A DNA stretch of 52,880 nucleotides from Planctomycetota bacterium (GTDB taxonomy: Bacteria > Planctomycetota > Planctomycetia > Isosphaerales > Isosphaeraceae): positions 1 to 52,880 of the forward strand of contig JAQGHR010000023.1 of assembly GCA_028291545.1 (NCBI GenBank), written 5' to 3'. The position numbers and the translations under genes were made by a program. This document shows, one piece after another, positions 31,201-40,700 of this stretch; the first letter of the stretch is position 1; each line of letters opens with the position of its first letter. Below the pieces are notes generated by a model, which had not been told where the DNA came from, did not search any database, and worked only from the letters and a program-made list of their open reading frames with translations.

Positions 31201-32170
31201 TTCCTTCGGCCATCCGGCCCGATTCCCCTCCTCGAACTTCCCAACGCCTCGCCGGAATGGAGCGATCGTCTTGGCTGGACCCGCCGAAAGGTATCTGAAA
31301 CCCGAGGTTATCCGCCAGGTGGCGAGGCTGGACCTCCGCGCCAAGTTCATCATCGAGGGCTTCATCTCGGGCCTGCACGCGAGCCCGTTCCACGGGTTCA
31401 GCGTGGAGTTTTCCGAACACAGGAAGTACACCGCCGGGGATAATATCTCGGACATCGACTGGAACGTCTATGCAAAGACGGACCGCTTCTATATCAAGAA
31501 GTTCCAGGCCGAGACGAATCTTTCGGGCTACCTCGTGATGGACCTCTCGGGCTCGATGGGCTACACCTACCGGCAGGAGCTGACGAAATTCGAGTACGGT
31601 ATCAGTCTCGCCGCGGCTCTCGGCTACCTGATGATTCATCAGCAAGACCCGGTCGGCCTGGTCGCCTTCGATAGCCAGGTCACCCAGAGCCTCCCGCCCC
31701 GGAGCAAACGCTCACAGCTCGGGAACATCTTGTCGATGCTGGCGAAACTGTCGCCAAAGGGTGAGACAAATGTCGCCAAGAGTTTGCACCAGGTCGCCGG
31801 CATGGTCCGCCATCGAAGCCTGGTCATGCTGTTCAGTGACCTCCTGGGCGATTCCGAGCCAATCCTGAAGGCGTTCCATCGACTACGACACGCCGGCCAC
31901 GACATCATCGTGTTCCACATCCTGGACGAGGCCGAAGCGCTCTTCCCGTTCGAGGGGATGCTGGAACTCGAAGACAATGAGACGAACGAACGCCTGACCG
32001 TCGATGCCGAGGGGATCAAGGCCGATTACCTGGAAGAGGTCGCCGCGTTCCGGGCTCTCTACAAGAAAGAATGCCAGGGGGCACGAATCGACTACGTTCC
32101 ACTGCATACCGGCGTTGCGTTCGACAAGGCGCTGATGAGCTATTTGCTCTCCCGGCAGGCCCGGGGATAA
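31175..32170 (+). CDS. DUF58 domain protein
   Basis: A 331-residue protein if started at the ATG at 31175. The first ~32 residues are unlike the family, and a TTG at 31271 (reading [20 protein letters not shown], after GGAGCG) may be the true start. The DUF58 signature is clear: [20 protein letters not shown] and [17 protein letters not shown] (74-110), followed by a VWA-like domain with D123-L-S125-G-S127. There are no membrane segments. DUF58 proteins are encoded with MoxR ATPases and are thought to be their targets or adaptors. Bases 32171-32214 separate it from the convergent SPFH gene. Confidence 0.9.
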   Translation: MTVAGDSPDSFGHPARFPSSNFPTPRRNGAIVLAGPAERYLKPEVIRQVARLDLRAKFIIEGFISGLHASPFHGFSVEFSEHRKYTAGDNISDIDWNVYAKTDRFYIKKFQAETNLSGYLVMDLSGSMGYTYRQELTKFEYGISLAAALGYLMIHQQDPVGLVAFDSQVTQSLPPRSKRSQLGNILSMLAKLSPKGETNVAKSLHQVAGMVRHRSLVMLFSDLLGDSEPILKAFHRLRHAGHDIIVFHILDEAEALFPFEGMLELEDNETNERLTVDAEGIKADYLEEVAAFRALYKKECQGARIDYVPLHTGVAFDKALMSYLLSRQARG

Positions 32171-32214
32171 GGGCGGCGGGTCGGTTTCCCTTCACCGCCG
32201 CCCTCAAGGCCGGA

Positions 32215-33321
32215 TCACAGCAGGTTGACAACTCGATCGGTCAGGCCCTTCTCGCCGAGAATGACGTTGAGATGGCCCGCCATCGCGATCTTCTCCAGGG
32301 CCTCAAGCTCCCGAAGCCGCATGAGGACCGGGTTATCCGCCAGCAGCCTGGCCGTGTTGGCCTGGCTCCGGTACGCCGCCGTCTCTTCACGGCGGGTCAC
32401 AAGGTTGGCTTCCGCTGCCTTGCGAGCCTCGGTGACCTTGTTCATCAATTCCTTCATATCACCCGGAAGAATGAGGTCGCGGATACCGGTCGAGAGGACC
32501 TGAATGCCTAGCTCCTCCGATCGACGGCCGAGCAATTGCTCGGTCTCACGCGCAACCACGTCCTTGTCCGCCAGGAATGCATCGAGGTCGCGGACGCCAA
32601 CCACAGCGCGGAGCGCGAGCTGGGCTTCACGGTAGAGAGCTTGCTTTGCGTCGTCCGTGGTACAGACGGCACGCCTTGCATCAACAATCCGATAGGTTAC
32701 TAGCGCGTTGAGCCGCAGGGTCACCTTGTCCGCCGTCATGATTTCCTGACCGCTGACTTCGAGCGTCGCTTCGCGCTGGTCGACTTCCACGACACGGGCA
32801 TCCGCCACGCCCTTCCAGTAGGCATACTGCCCGGGTGGGAGGATCTCCGAGTATGCGCCGTCGAGGAAGAGGACGCCGACGGCGCCTCGGTTCACGCGGC
32901 AGAGGTCGAGCATCGAAGCGACGGACGGCCACTGTGCGATCAGCTTCAGGTCGTCGTGCTCGAAGCACGGATTGCGCGCGTCAATCACCTCGACGCGCAC
33001 GTCACGGAAGCCCGTCCAGTAGGCGTAGAGCCCCTGAGGCAGCACGCCGCCGAGCCGGCCGTCGATCCAGAGCAGGCCGCGCTGGTTGTCCTTGAGGTCC
33101 ACGACGAGGGCGTGACCCTTGAGCTCGCCAGAGGCCACGATCAGGTCGAGCTTCTCGTGGACGAGCCGCGGGGCACGCCGCGAGACGACTTCAAACTGGG
33201 CCCGGTCCAGTGGGTCGAAGATCCAGTAGGTCCCTTCGCCAACGAGACCCTGGAACTCACCATCGCGAAAACGGAGGCCCATTTCGTAGCTGCGGACCCG
33301 GAAACGCTTGATACCGAACAT
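32215..33321 (-). CDS. SPFH/band 7 family protein
   Basis: A 368-residue protein; the ATG at 33321 follows GGAGGT, while upstream extensions lack support. Two beta-rich repeats (GLRFRDGEFQGLVGEGTYWI, then GVLFLDGAYSEILPPGQYAY WKG) precede the band 7 core (VDQREATLEVSGQEIMTADK VTLRLNALVTYRI), where the YREAQLALRAVVG and GIQVLSTGIRDLILP blocks are typical of slipin/stomatin proteins. A helical C-terminus (KVTEARKAAEANLVTRREET AAYR) should form a coiled coil for oligomer rings. There is no obvious N-terminal membrane segment, so membrane association may be peripheral. It is convergent with DUF58. Confidence 0.88.
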   Translation of the reverse strand: MFGIKRFRVRSYEMGLRFRDGEFQGLVGEGTYWIFDPLDRAQFEVVSRRAPRLVHEKLDLIVASGELKGHALVVDLKDNQRGLLWIDGRLGGVLPQGLYAYWTGFRDVRVEVIDARNPCFEHDDLKLIAQWPSVASMLDLCRVNRGAVGVLFLDGAYSEILPPGQYAYWKGVADARVVEVDQREATLEVSGQEIMTADKVTLRLNALVTYRIVDARRAVCTTDDAKQALYREAQLALRAVVGVRDLDAFLADKDVVARETEQLLGRRSEELGIQVLSTGIRDLILPGDMKELMNKVTEARKAAEANLVTRREETAAYRSQANTARLLADNPVLMRLRELEALEKIAMAGHLNVILGEKGLTDRVVNLL

Positions 33322-33690
33322 GGGAACCTCCGGCCTGCACAAGGCCGATGAAACACGAACAAGAGTTCGGAGAATCTTGAAAGGAAATGCCGTCGGGAGG
33401 AGAGCAACCGGTGATCGCACGTCGGATCGCGGAATGCGTCGTTGGCCAAGGGAGCCGCCGGACGGCGACCGATTCCGAGAGAGGCGTGCTGGCGGCCGAA
33501 GCCATCCACTCCGCTCTCCAGTCCACGGTCTTGATCCGAAGCCGAGCCAGGGCAAATCGAGCGCATTACAAGGGAATCGTTCGTGCTGCCCCCGGTCCGT
33601 CCTCTCGTTGCCGAGGGACCGCGCGGGAGCAGATCATTCGGTTGCCCGCCTCCCTCGGGCGTGGTGAGAGACGCTTTCGCGCCTCGCGGG
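33322..33690. other. Intergenic region, no gene seen
   Basis: Between the SPFH gene start and the 3' end of the tRNA cluster, both on the minus strand. It should hold the SPFH promoter and the end of the tRNA transcript. Open frames here are GC-driven and unsupported. Confidence 0.5.
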
Positions 33691-33763
33691 GTGCGTGGAC
33701 GGGGGTCGAACCCGTTACAGCCAGGTTAATTACCTGGTGCTCTACCAGATGAGCTACCACAGC
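33691..33763 (-). pseudogene. Degenerate tRNA-Asn-like gene
   Basis: It has a normal D arm (TAGCTCATCTGGTAGAGC) and T arm (ACGGG-TTCGACC-CCCGT), but the anticodon loop is TAATTAA, with A at position 33 where U is nearly invariant (it looks like TTGTTAA changed at two bases, giving ATT). The end of the acceptor is mispaired (GCTGTGG against CCACGCA). Probably a decayed tRNA-Asn; last in the minus-strand cluster. Confidence 0.5.
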
Positions 33764-33901
33764 GTGATATCGCCCCGGTTTCGATCCCTTGTACGGAACA
33801 CTCCGGGCCAACAGTCCTGGGACGAGGCCGGCGCGCCGCAGGCGGGGCGGTATCAGCCGCTTGCTTGAAATTCGGGCGATGGCAGACGAGGCCCTCGCGA
33901 G

Positions 33902-33972
33902 AGACGCCGGTGGGAGTCGAACCCACTTCGACCGGGTTGCAGCCGGTTGCCTGGCCATCTGGCTCCAGCGTC
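33902..33972 (-). tRNA. tRNA-Cys(GCA)
   Basis: Acceptor GACGCTG/CGGCGTC with the T discriminator expected for Cys, anticodon stem ACCGG/CCGGT with loop CTGCAAC (GCA) and T arm GTGGG-TTCGACT-CCCAC. Positions 8-9 are GA, so the usual U8 is missing. 71 bases, CCA not encoded, 10 bases from the next tRNA. Confidence 0.75.
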
Positions 33973-33982
33973 GTGGTTGTCA

Positions 33983-34054
33983 TGCCCTCGCCAGGAGTTG
34001 AACCTGGCCCTCGACCTTCGCAAAGTCGCGTGCCATCCGCCACACCCCGAGGAC
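33983..34054 (-). tRNA. tRNA-Arg(GCG)-like
   Basis: Acceptor GTCCTCG/CGAGGGC, discriminator A, anticodon stem CGACT/GGTCG with loop TTGCGAA (GCG), T arm CCAGG-TTCAACT-CCTGG. Positions 8-9 are GG (no U8). A GCG anticodon is rare in bacteria, which normally read CGC with inosine at ACG. It is closely similar to the Arg(CCG) gene at 34142. Confidence 0.7.
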
Positions 34055-34069
34055 ATCCTGAACGGGCCA

Positions 34070-34140
34070 TCCCCCGCCCGGGAATCGGACCCGGCCTTGC
34101 GGCTTCGAACACCGCCGTGCTCCCGACACACCCGCGGGGA
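34070..34140 (-). tRNA. tRNA-Arg(TCG)-like
   Basis: Acceptor TCCCCGC/GCGGGGG, discriminator A, anticodon stem GCGGT/GCCGC with loop GTTCGAA (TCG), T arm CCGGG-TCCGATT-CCCGG with an unusual TCC start of the T loop. No U8 (positions 8-9 GG). Only one base separates its 5' end from the neighbouring tRNA's 3' end. Confidence 0.65.
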
Positions 34141-34141
34141 G

Positions 34142-34213
34142 TGCCCTCGCCAGGAGTCGAACCTGGTCCGCGACCTTCGGAGGGTCGCATGCCGTCCGTC
34201 ACACTCCGAGGAC
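34142..34213 (-). tRNA. tRNA-Arg(CCG)
   Basis: Acceptor GTCCTCG/CGAGGGC, discriminator A, anticodon stem CGACC/GGTCG with loop CTCCGAA (CCG), T arm CCAGG-TTCGACT-CCTGG. Positions 8-9 are GA (no U8). First in the minus-strand cluster and a clear paralogue of the GCG gene. Confidence 0.72.
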
Positions 34214-34235
34214 GATCTGCGTTCGCCCGGGAACG

Positions 34236-34265
34236 AAAAAGCCCGGCTGTCACACGACACCGGGC
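34236..34265 (-). terminator. Rho-independent terminator or attenuator
   Basis: On the minus strand GCCCGGTGTC-GTGT-GACAGCCGGGC (one bulged G) is followed by TTTTT. It lies 22 bases before the first tRNA of the cluster on the same strand, with no coding gene upstream, so it either ends an unseen transcript or attenuates the tRNA cluster. Confidence 0.65.
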
Positions 34266-34794
34266 CCGGTCGAACTGACGAGTTCAACGCCTTCCGGATG
34301 TCAGGGCCGCCCTGGATACGATGACGGGCTCGCCGGTCGGCCCCCGCCCTCGAATTCATGACAATTTTTGAGACATCGGAAGCGCATCGCGACCTCGTTC
34401 GTTCCGTTCGGACTCATGTACGTCGGCCGTATGCCCCATCTCTGTACGCACTGTAGACGCCCGAGCCCGCGGGGAAGTTCGCGCTGATTCCGGGATTTTC
34501 GCCGCGCCGTGAGTTCTTCCTCGGGCAGGGATCGAAATTCCGGAGGATCGCGCGGCACATTCCGGAAAAGTTCGTGCTGAGAGGTTAGGAGGGGAGTCCG
34601 TCTCGTCGGAGGTGGCATTTCCCCGGCCCAGTCTCCCCCCTGTCCGCCAGCATTTCGGCTCCAAGACGAACGGGCGGTCACGAATTCGGCCCCGGCGGAC
34701 GAGTGTCCATCCGTACGCCATTTCGATCGAACGTGCCGGGTCGGAAACGCTGACTGACACGACAATCCTGCTCGCGAGCGAAGGAACACCCGAG
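34266..34794. other. Intergenic region before the giant gene
   Basis: About 530 bases with no supported gene. A minus-strand frame crosses it but runs into the giant gene in antisense and shows no domain. It should hold the promoter of the giant gene and possibly that of the tRNA cluster. Confidence 0.5.
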
Positions 34795-37700
34795 ATGATC
34801 TCCCCGCGTGATCCTCGATCTGAACTAGGGTCTCTCCGCCGCAAGTCGCTTTCGCGTCTCGCATCTCGACGGAAGCGATCGACGATGCAGATTGAGTCGC
34901 TCGAATCGCGGCTCTTGCTCGCCTCCGGCCTGGATCTGAAGATTTCCGCGGCCACCGCACCACCGATCGAGATCCTCGGGGGAACAGCGACGGTCCAGTT
35001 CACTGTAATGAACGTCGGTTCGGAACCGGCGTCCACGGCCTGGTACGATGGTGTCTATCTGTCCGACGACACGGAGTTTGATCCCAAGGTCGATCAGGCC
35101 ATCGGCTATCAATATGAGGGCGACCTCGTTCCCCTGGTCGCCGGAGCGAGTGCGGATCGGATTCTCGACGTTGCGATTCCCGTCGATGCGACCCCGGGTT
35201 CGCGGCACCTCTTGTTCGTGGTCGATGCGTTCTCCCAGCTCACGGAGACCGACACGACGAACAATGTCCTGGATGTCCCCGTGACACTCGTCGTCCCCAA
35301 AGTGGACCTTGTCGTCTCGACGGTGGACGCCCCGACGCAGGCCTCGCCGGGCGACAGCCTGGCGGTGAACTGGACCATCACAAACCAGAACGTCGAATCG
35401 GCCTCGAACGCCTGGTTCGATTCCGTGTATCTCTCACCGACTCCGACATTCGACGCCACCACGGCCGTCCCTCTGGGCGACCTCTATGCAGATGCATACA
35501 TCCCGCTTGGATCGGGCGCGGGCTATGCGACAAGCCTTGGCGTGGTCATCCCTGCCTCGTCGGCGCTCGGAACCCAGTATCTGCTCGTGGTAACGGATTC
35601 CGGCGGATCTCAACCCGAGACCGACGAGACGAATAACGTCCGCGCCGTCCCGATCACGTTGTCCATCGGCGACCTGGCGGTCTCCACCCCTTCGGCTCCC
35701 GCTTCGGCCCGCCTGGGGGATTCGATCTCGATCTCGTTCCAGGTGTCAAATGTTGGCTCGGGCATCGTGACTCCCTCGCGGTACGACGCCGTGTATCTGT
35801 CGGACTCGCCGACGCTGAACGATACCTCAATCGCACTCGGGTTCTACGTATACGGCGGTCCCACATTGACCTCGGGAGATCAATATACGGTTAGCGGCAC
35901 GATCGATCTGCCGGGGCAACTGGCCCTCGGAAGCCGTTACCTCGTGTTCGTCGCCGATGCGGGCGGTACGCGGCCGGAAAGCAACGAAACCAACAACACG
36001 ATGGCCCTGCCGATCACGATTCTGGGTCGTGCCGACCTGATCGTGGGCGGGAGCGCAAGCCCCGCATCGATCCGTGTCGGCGATCAGGCCGGGGTGTCGT
36101 TCCTCGTGATGAACTCCGGGAGCGACGTCGCGGCCGGGAATTGGACCGACTCGGTCTACCTTTCGACGAAGCCGTTTCTTGATGCATCCGCACTACTCCT
36201 CTCCATGTCGCCTCGCTCAGGCCAGCCCTCACTGGCCATCGGCGAGAGCTATTCGGTCGCAAAGACGGTCAGCATCCCCCCCGCGACCAGTCCCGGGGCC
36301 GCCTACTTCCTCTTCGTCGCCGACGACGGCAATGGCCTGAAAGAGTCCGACGAGACCAACAACCTCAGGGCCGTCGCCGTCAACGTTCTTCCCGCACCTG
36401 AGTTGACGGTGACGGCGATCTCCTCTCCCCCGCTCGCTGGTGTCGGCCGGACGATCGCAGTCTCGTACACCGTCAAGAACACAGGCTCGGCCGATGCTTT
36501 TGCGGGATTCGACGGGACGAGTTTCATCTCCTGGTCCGATTCACTCTATCTTTCAGACGATCCGTTCCTCGACGTGAACGACACGTTTCTCGACTCCGCC
36601 CCTCGCGGTTCGATCCTCTCCAAGGGTGACAGTTACGTCGTCAATCGGAATGTTGCGGTCCCGACGATTTCTACGGGTGCTCACTACCTGCTCGTCATGA
36701 CCGACGCCACGAACCAGATCCCCGAAAGCGATGAGACGGACAACGTCAGGGCAATTCCACTCACAGTCAGCCCGACCGATACGAACCTCTCCGTGATCAG
36801 CGCAACCGCGCCGGCGGCGGCGACCGCCGGTGATACGATCGGAGTTTCCTACACGGTCAAGAACCTCGGGACGACTCCGGCCTCGGCGCTCTGGTACGAC
36901 TCGGTTTACCTGTCCGACACCCCGAACCTCGACGCGTCCTCGCTGCTGATCACAACCCAGGCCCGCCCGGACTCCGCTCCACTTGCGGGAGGCGCGAGCT
37001 ACACGACGGCGAACGTGTTTTTTCTCGTCCCCGCCACCGCCCGACCTACCACGCAGTACCTTCTCTTCGTCACCGACGTCTACGATCAACAAGCCGAGTC
37101 CGACGAGCACAACGTCAAGGCAATCCCCTTCACCTTGAAGGTGCCCGACCTGGCCGCTTCCTCGCCCTCGGCGCCCGCCTCGGCAGTGGTCGGCGTGCCG
37201 TTCTCGGTCTCATTCCTCGTCACGAACGCCGGCGCGTCGCCGGCCGTGAAGAGCTGGTACGACGGCGTCTACCTCTCCGCGGTCCCGACCTTCGATGCCT
37301 CCGCCGTTCTGCTCGCCTCTCAATCTCAATCCGGCCATGCTCCGCTGGACCCCGGCGGCAAGTACCTGTCGCTGTTGAATGTCACCCTGCCAAGAACCGC
37401 CGTGGGCTCGCACTTTCTCCTTCTGGTTACGGATGCCTTCGGCGCGGCGGGGGACATCAACCGCACGAACAACGTCCAAGCGGTTCCCGTCAATGTCCAC
37501 GCTCCCGACCTGATCGTGACGACAGCCTCCGCGGCGGCTTCGACCGTCAGCGTGAACGGGCAGGTCCAGGTCTCCTGGACGGTTGGCAACCAGGGCGACG
37601 CCGCGGGTCCGGCGAACTGGCCAGACACGATCTACCTGTCCGACAAGCCCTTCTATGACTTCACGGCAACCTCGCTCGCGACCCTCAGCCGCCCCAACCA

Positions 37701-40700
37701 GGTTGCGCTCGCCAGCGGGGATTCCTACTCGCTCAGCCAGTTCGTCACGATACCTACCTCGGCGAAGACCGGAAACCGCTACTTGCTCGTCGTGGCCGAC
37801 GGCAACAATCAAGTCTTCGAGAGCGACGAATCGAACAACACGTATGCCTTACCCATCACGGTCGGGGCACCGGATCTGACGACCACCTCGGTGAACGCCC
37901 CAGCGTCTGCCTCGCTCGGCGGTCAAATCACGGTCTCCTGGAATGATCACAACTCCGGCGCATTCGAGGCGCCCGCCAACTGGACGGACCAGATCTATCT
38001 CTCCGCCGATCCGATCCTCGACGTCGGCCGCGACACACTCCTGGGCAGTCAGCAGCACGTCGCGGGCTCGCCGCTCCCACCAGGCGCCGACGCAAGTCTC
38101 AGCCAGATCGTCTCGCTGCCGGCCAGCACCCAGATTCGTAACGGCTACCTCCTCGTCGTGGCAGACGGCACGAGGCTCCAGGGCGAGACGGACGAGACGA
38201 ACAACGTCACGGCGGTCCCGTTCACGATCGTCGGCCCCGGCGCGAATCTCACCGTAACGTCGATCACGGCCCCGTCTCAGATCGTCGTCGCCGCGTCCTT
38301 CCCGCTCTCGTGGACGGTCAAGAACGTCGGCTCAATCCCCACGACCGGCGGGTCCTGGTTCGACTCCGTGTACCTCTCGACCAGGAGCGTCTTCGACGGT
38401 TCGGCCTTGGGCCTGGGGAGCTATTTCGTCGGTGCCAATGCGCCTCTCTCGGCTGGCGACATGTACACTCTCACCCGGACCGTCACGATCCCCGCCGCGC
38501 TCTTGCCGCCGACCGGCGACATCTTCCTGCTCGTCCAGGCCGATCAATCCAACTCGACCAGTGAATCCGCGGAGGACGACAACTTCCGGGCGTTTCCGGT
38601 CCGCCTGACCTACTCCTACGATCTGGCGGTCTCGAAGGCCGCTGCGCCGTCGAACGCTCTCGTCGGATCGTCCATTCCAGTTTCGTGGACCGTCAAGAAT
38701 CTCGGGAGCGCCTCGACGATCGTCGGATGGTCCGACTCCCTCTATCTCTCGTCGGACCCGACGCTCGATCTCGGTGACACACTTCTCGGCCAGCAGGTTC
38801 CTCCTCCGCAGACGTTCCTCAACGCCTCCGGCACCTATTCGCGGGATCGCAACGTCCTCATCCCCGCCGACGCCGCCACGGGGAGCCGGTATCTGCTGGT
38901 GGTGACAGACTCGAATCACTCGCTCGACGAGACGGACGAGTCGAACAACGTGCTTGCCGTACCCCTCTCCCTCGGCTCGGTGGACCTGGCGATTTCCGCG
39001 GCGAACGGCCCCATTTCGGCGGTGGTCGGCGATCCCATCCAGGTCGGATTCACCGTGACGAATCAGGGAGATTCGGCGACGACGGCGAGCTGGAGCGACT
39101 TCATCTACCTCTCGACCGACGACATCTACGACTCCTCCGACCTCTACCTCGGTTCGTACGATCGAGGCCCTTCCCCTCCTGCCATCGCCCCTGGAAGCTC
39201 CTACTCGGTCTCTCCCCTCTTCAGCATCCCCGACCGCGCGGCCAGTGGTCTTCATCATCTGCTGTTCGTCACGAACCGCGACCGGCAACAGATCGAGTCG
39301 AACACGGTGAACGACGTATGCTCGATTCCGATCGATCTGGGTGCGCCGAATCTCTCGGTCACCGCGCTGTCCGCTCCAGCCGCGGCAGTCCTGAATCCAG
39401 GAGCCGCGATCGGCGTATCGTGGTCCGTCGTCAACACCGGCTCCGTTCCCGCGAGGGCGAACTGGATCGACTCGGTCTACGTTTCCGACAAGGCGACGTT
39501 CGACGCAACAGCGACCTTGCTCGGATCGCTGCCACACTCCTCGGCCTCACCGCTTGACTCGGAAGGGAAATATGACGCGAGTCTCAGCGTGAAGTTCCCC
39601 CCCAGTGTTCCCGCCGGAGCCACGTATCTGCTCCTCGTCACCGACGCGACCGGCCGCCAGGGAGAAACCGACGAGACGAACAATGTCCGGGCCGTACCCA
39701 TCACCTTGGGCCTGGCCGATCTTGTGGTCTCCGACGCAACGGTCCCAGCGACAGCGACCCTGGGTGAGACGATCTCCGTTTCGTGGACGGTCTCGAACCC
39801 GACGTCGTTCGCCGCCCAGGGATTCGGGTTTGATTCCAACATCAACAGCCCGACCTACAGCCAATACTACGCCGCCGTCTGGAAAGATTCCGTCTTCCTC
39901 AGCGACATGCCGACACTCAACGGTTCCGAGACTCCGCTCGCGACCGACGCTCATCTCTCTCTCGACTCGGGCGGTCACTACAACGTCACAAAGAACGTGG
40001 TGATCCCCGATTCCAACCGAGTCGGTTCCTACTACCTGATTATTCGCGCGGGAGATCCCGCCGGAGTGAGGGAATCGAACCTTGCGAACGATCTCTACGT
40101 GATCCCCATCACGCTCCTGCCGAAGGACGTTGAGCTCACGGTCAGTCATGCCGACTCCCCCGCCACCGCCCAGGTCGGGCAGACGGTCCGGGTCGAGTGG
40201 ACCGTGACCAACGTGGGGAGCGACGCAGCGACGGCGAGATGGTTCGATTCGATCTACCTCTCCGACGACCCGTTCCTGAACTTCGGCGATACCAGGCTCG
40301 TTGCTCGCACGGTCGATTCACATGCGCCTCTGTCCACATCGGCGAGCTACACCCATGCGGAGAACGTCACGATCCCGGCCACCTTGACCGGCAACCGTTA
40401 CCTGCTGATCGTCACCGACGCGGATGGCTCTCAGGCCGAGTCGAACGAGACGAACAACGTCCTCGCGGTGCCGATCAGCATTGCCGGGCCTGGCGTCGAC
40501 CTGATCGTCCCCAGCGTGACATCTCCAGCGACCGCCAGCCTGAATCAAGCGATCACGGTCACGGCCATCGTCAAGAACCAGGGATCGAGCGCCGCGCTCT
40601 CCGGATGGAACGATCAGCTTTTCCTGTCGATGGACTCGACGTTCGATGCGAGCGACCTGTTCATCGCCCAATCATCCAGCTTTCCGCCGCTCGACCCCAA

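Noticed and set aside
30196..31455. A 419-codon minus-strand frame opposite MoxR and DUF58
   Set aside because: Both plus-strand genes have complete family signatures; the antisense reading is Asp/Gly/Arg-rich noise.
33764..33901. A further tRNA between the Asn-like and Cys tRNAs
   Set aside because: A T-loop-like GATCGAAACC is visible on the minus strand, but no acceptor, anticodon or D arm can be paired around it.
34301..34963. A 220-codon minus-strand frame before and across the start of the giant gene
   Set aside because: It runs antisense into the giant gene and shows no domain; the GC-rich region gives few stops.
38332..39537. Long minus-strand frames such as this one with repeated Arg/Asp/Val-rich patterns
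   Set aside because: They mirror the CARDB repeat period and are explained by the codon composition of the giant gene.
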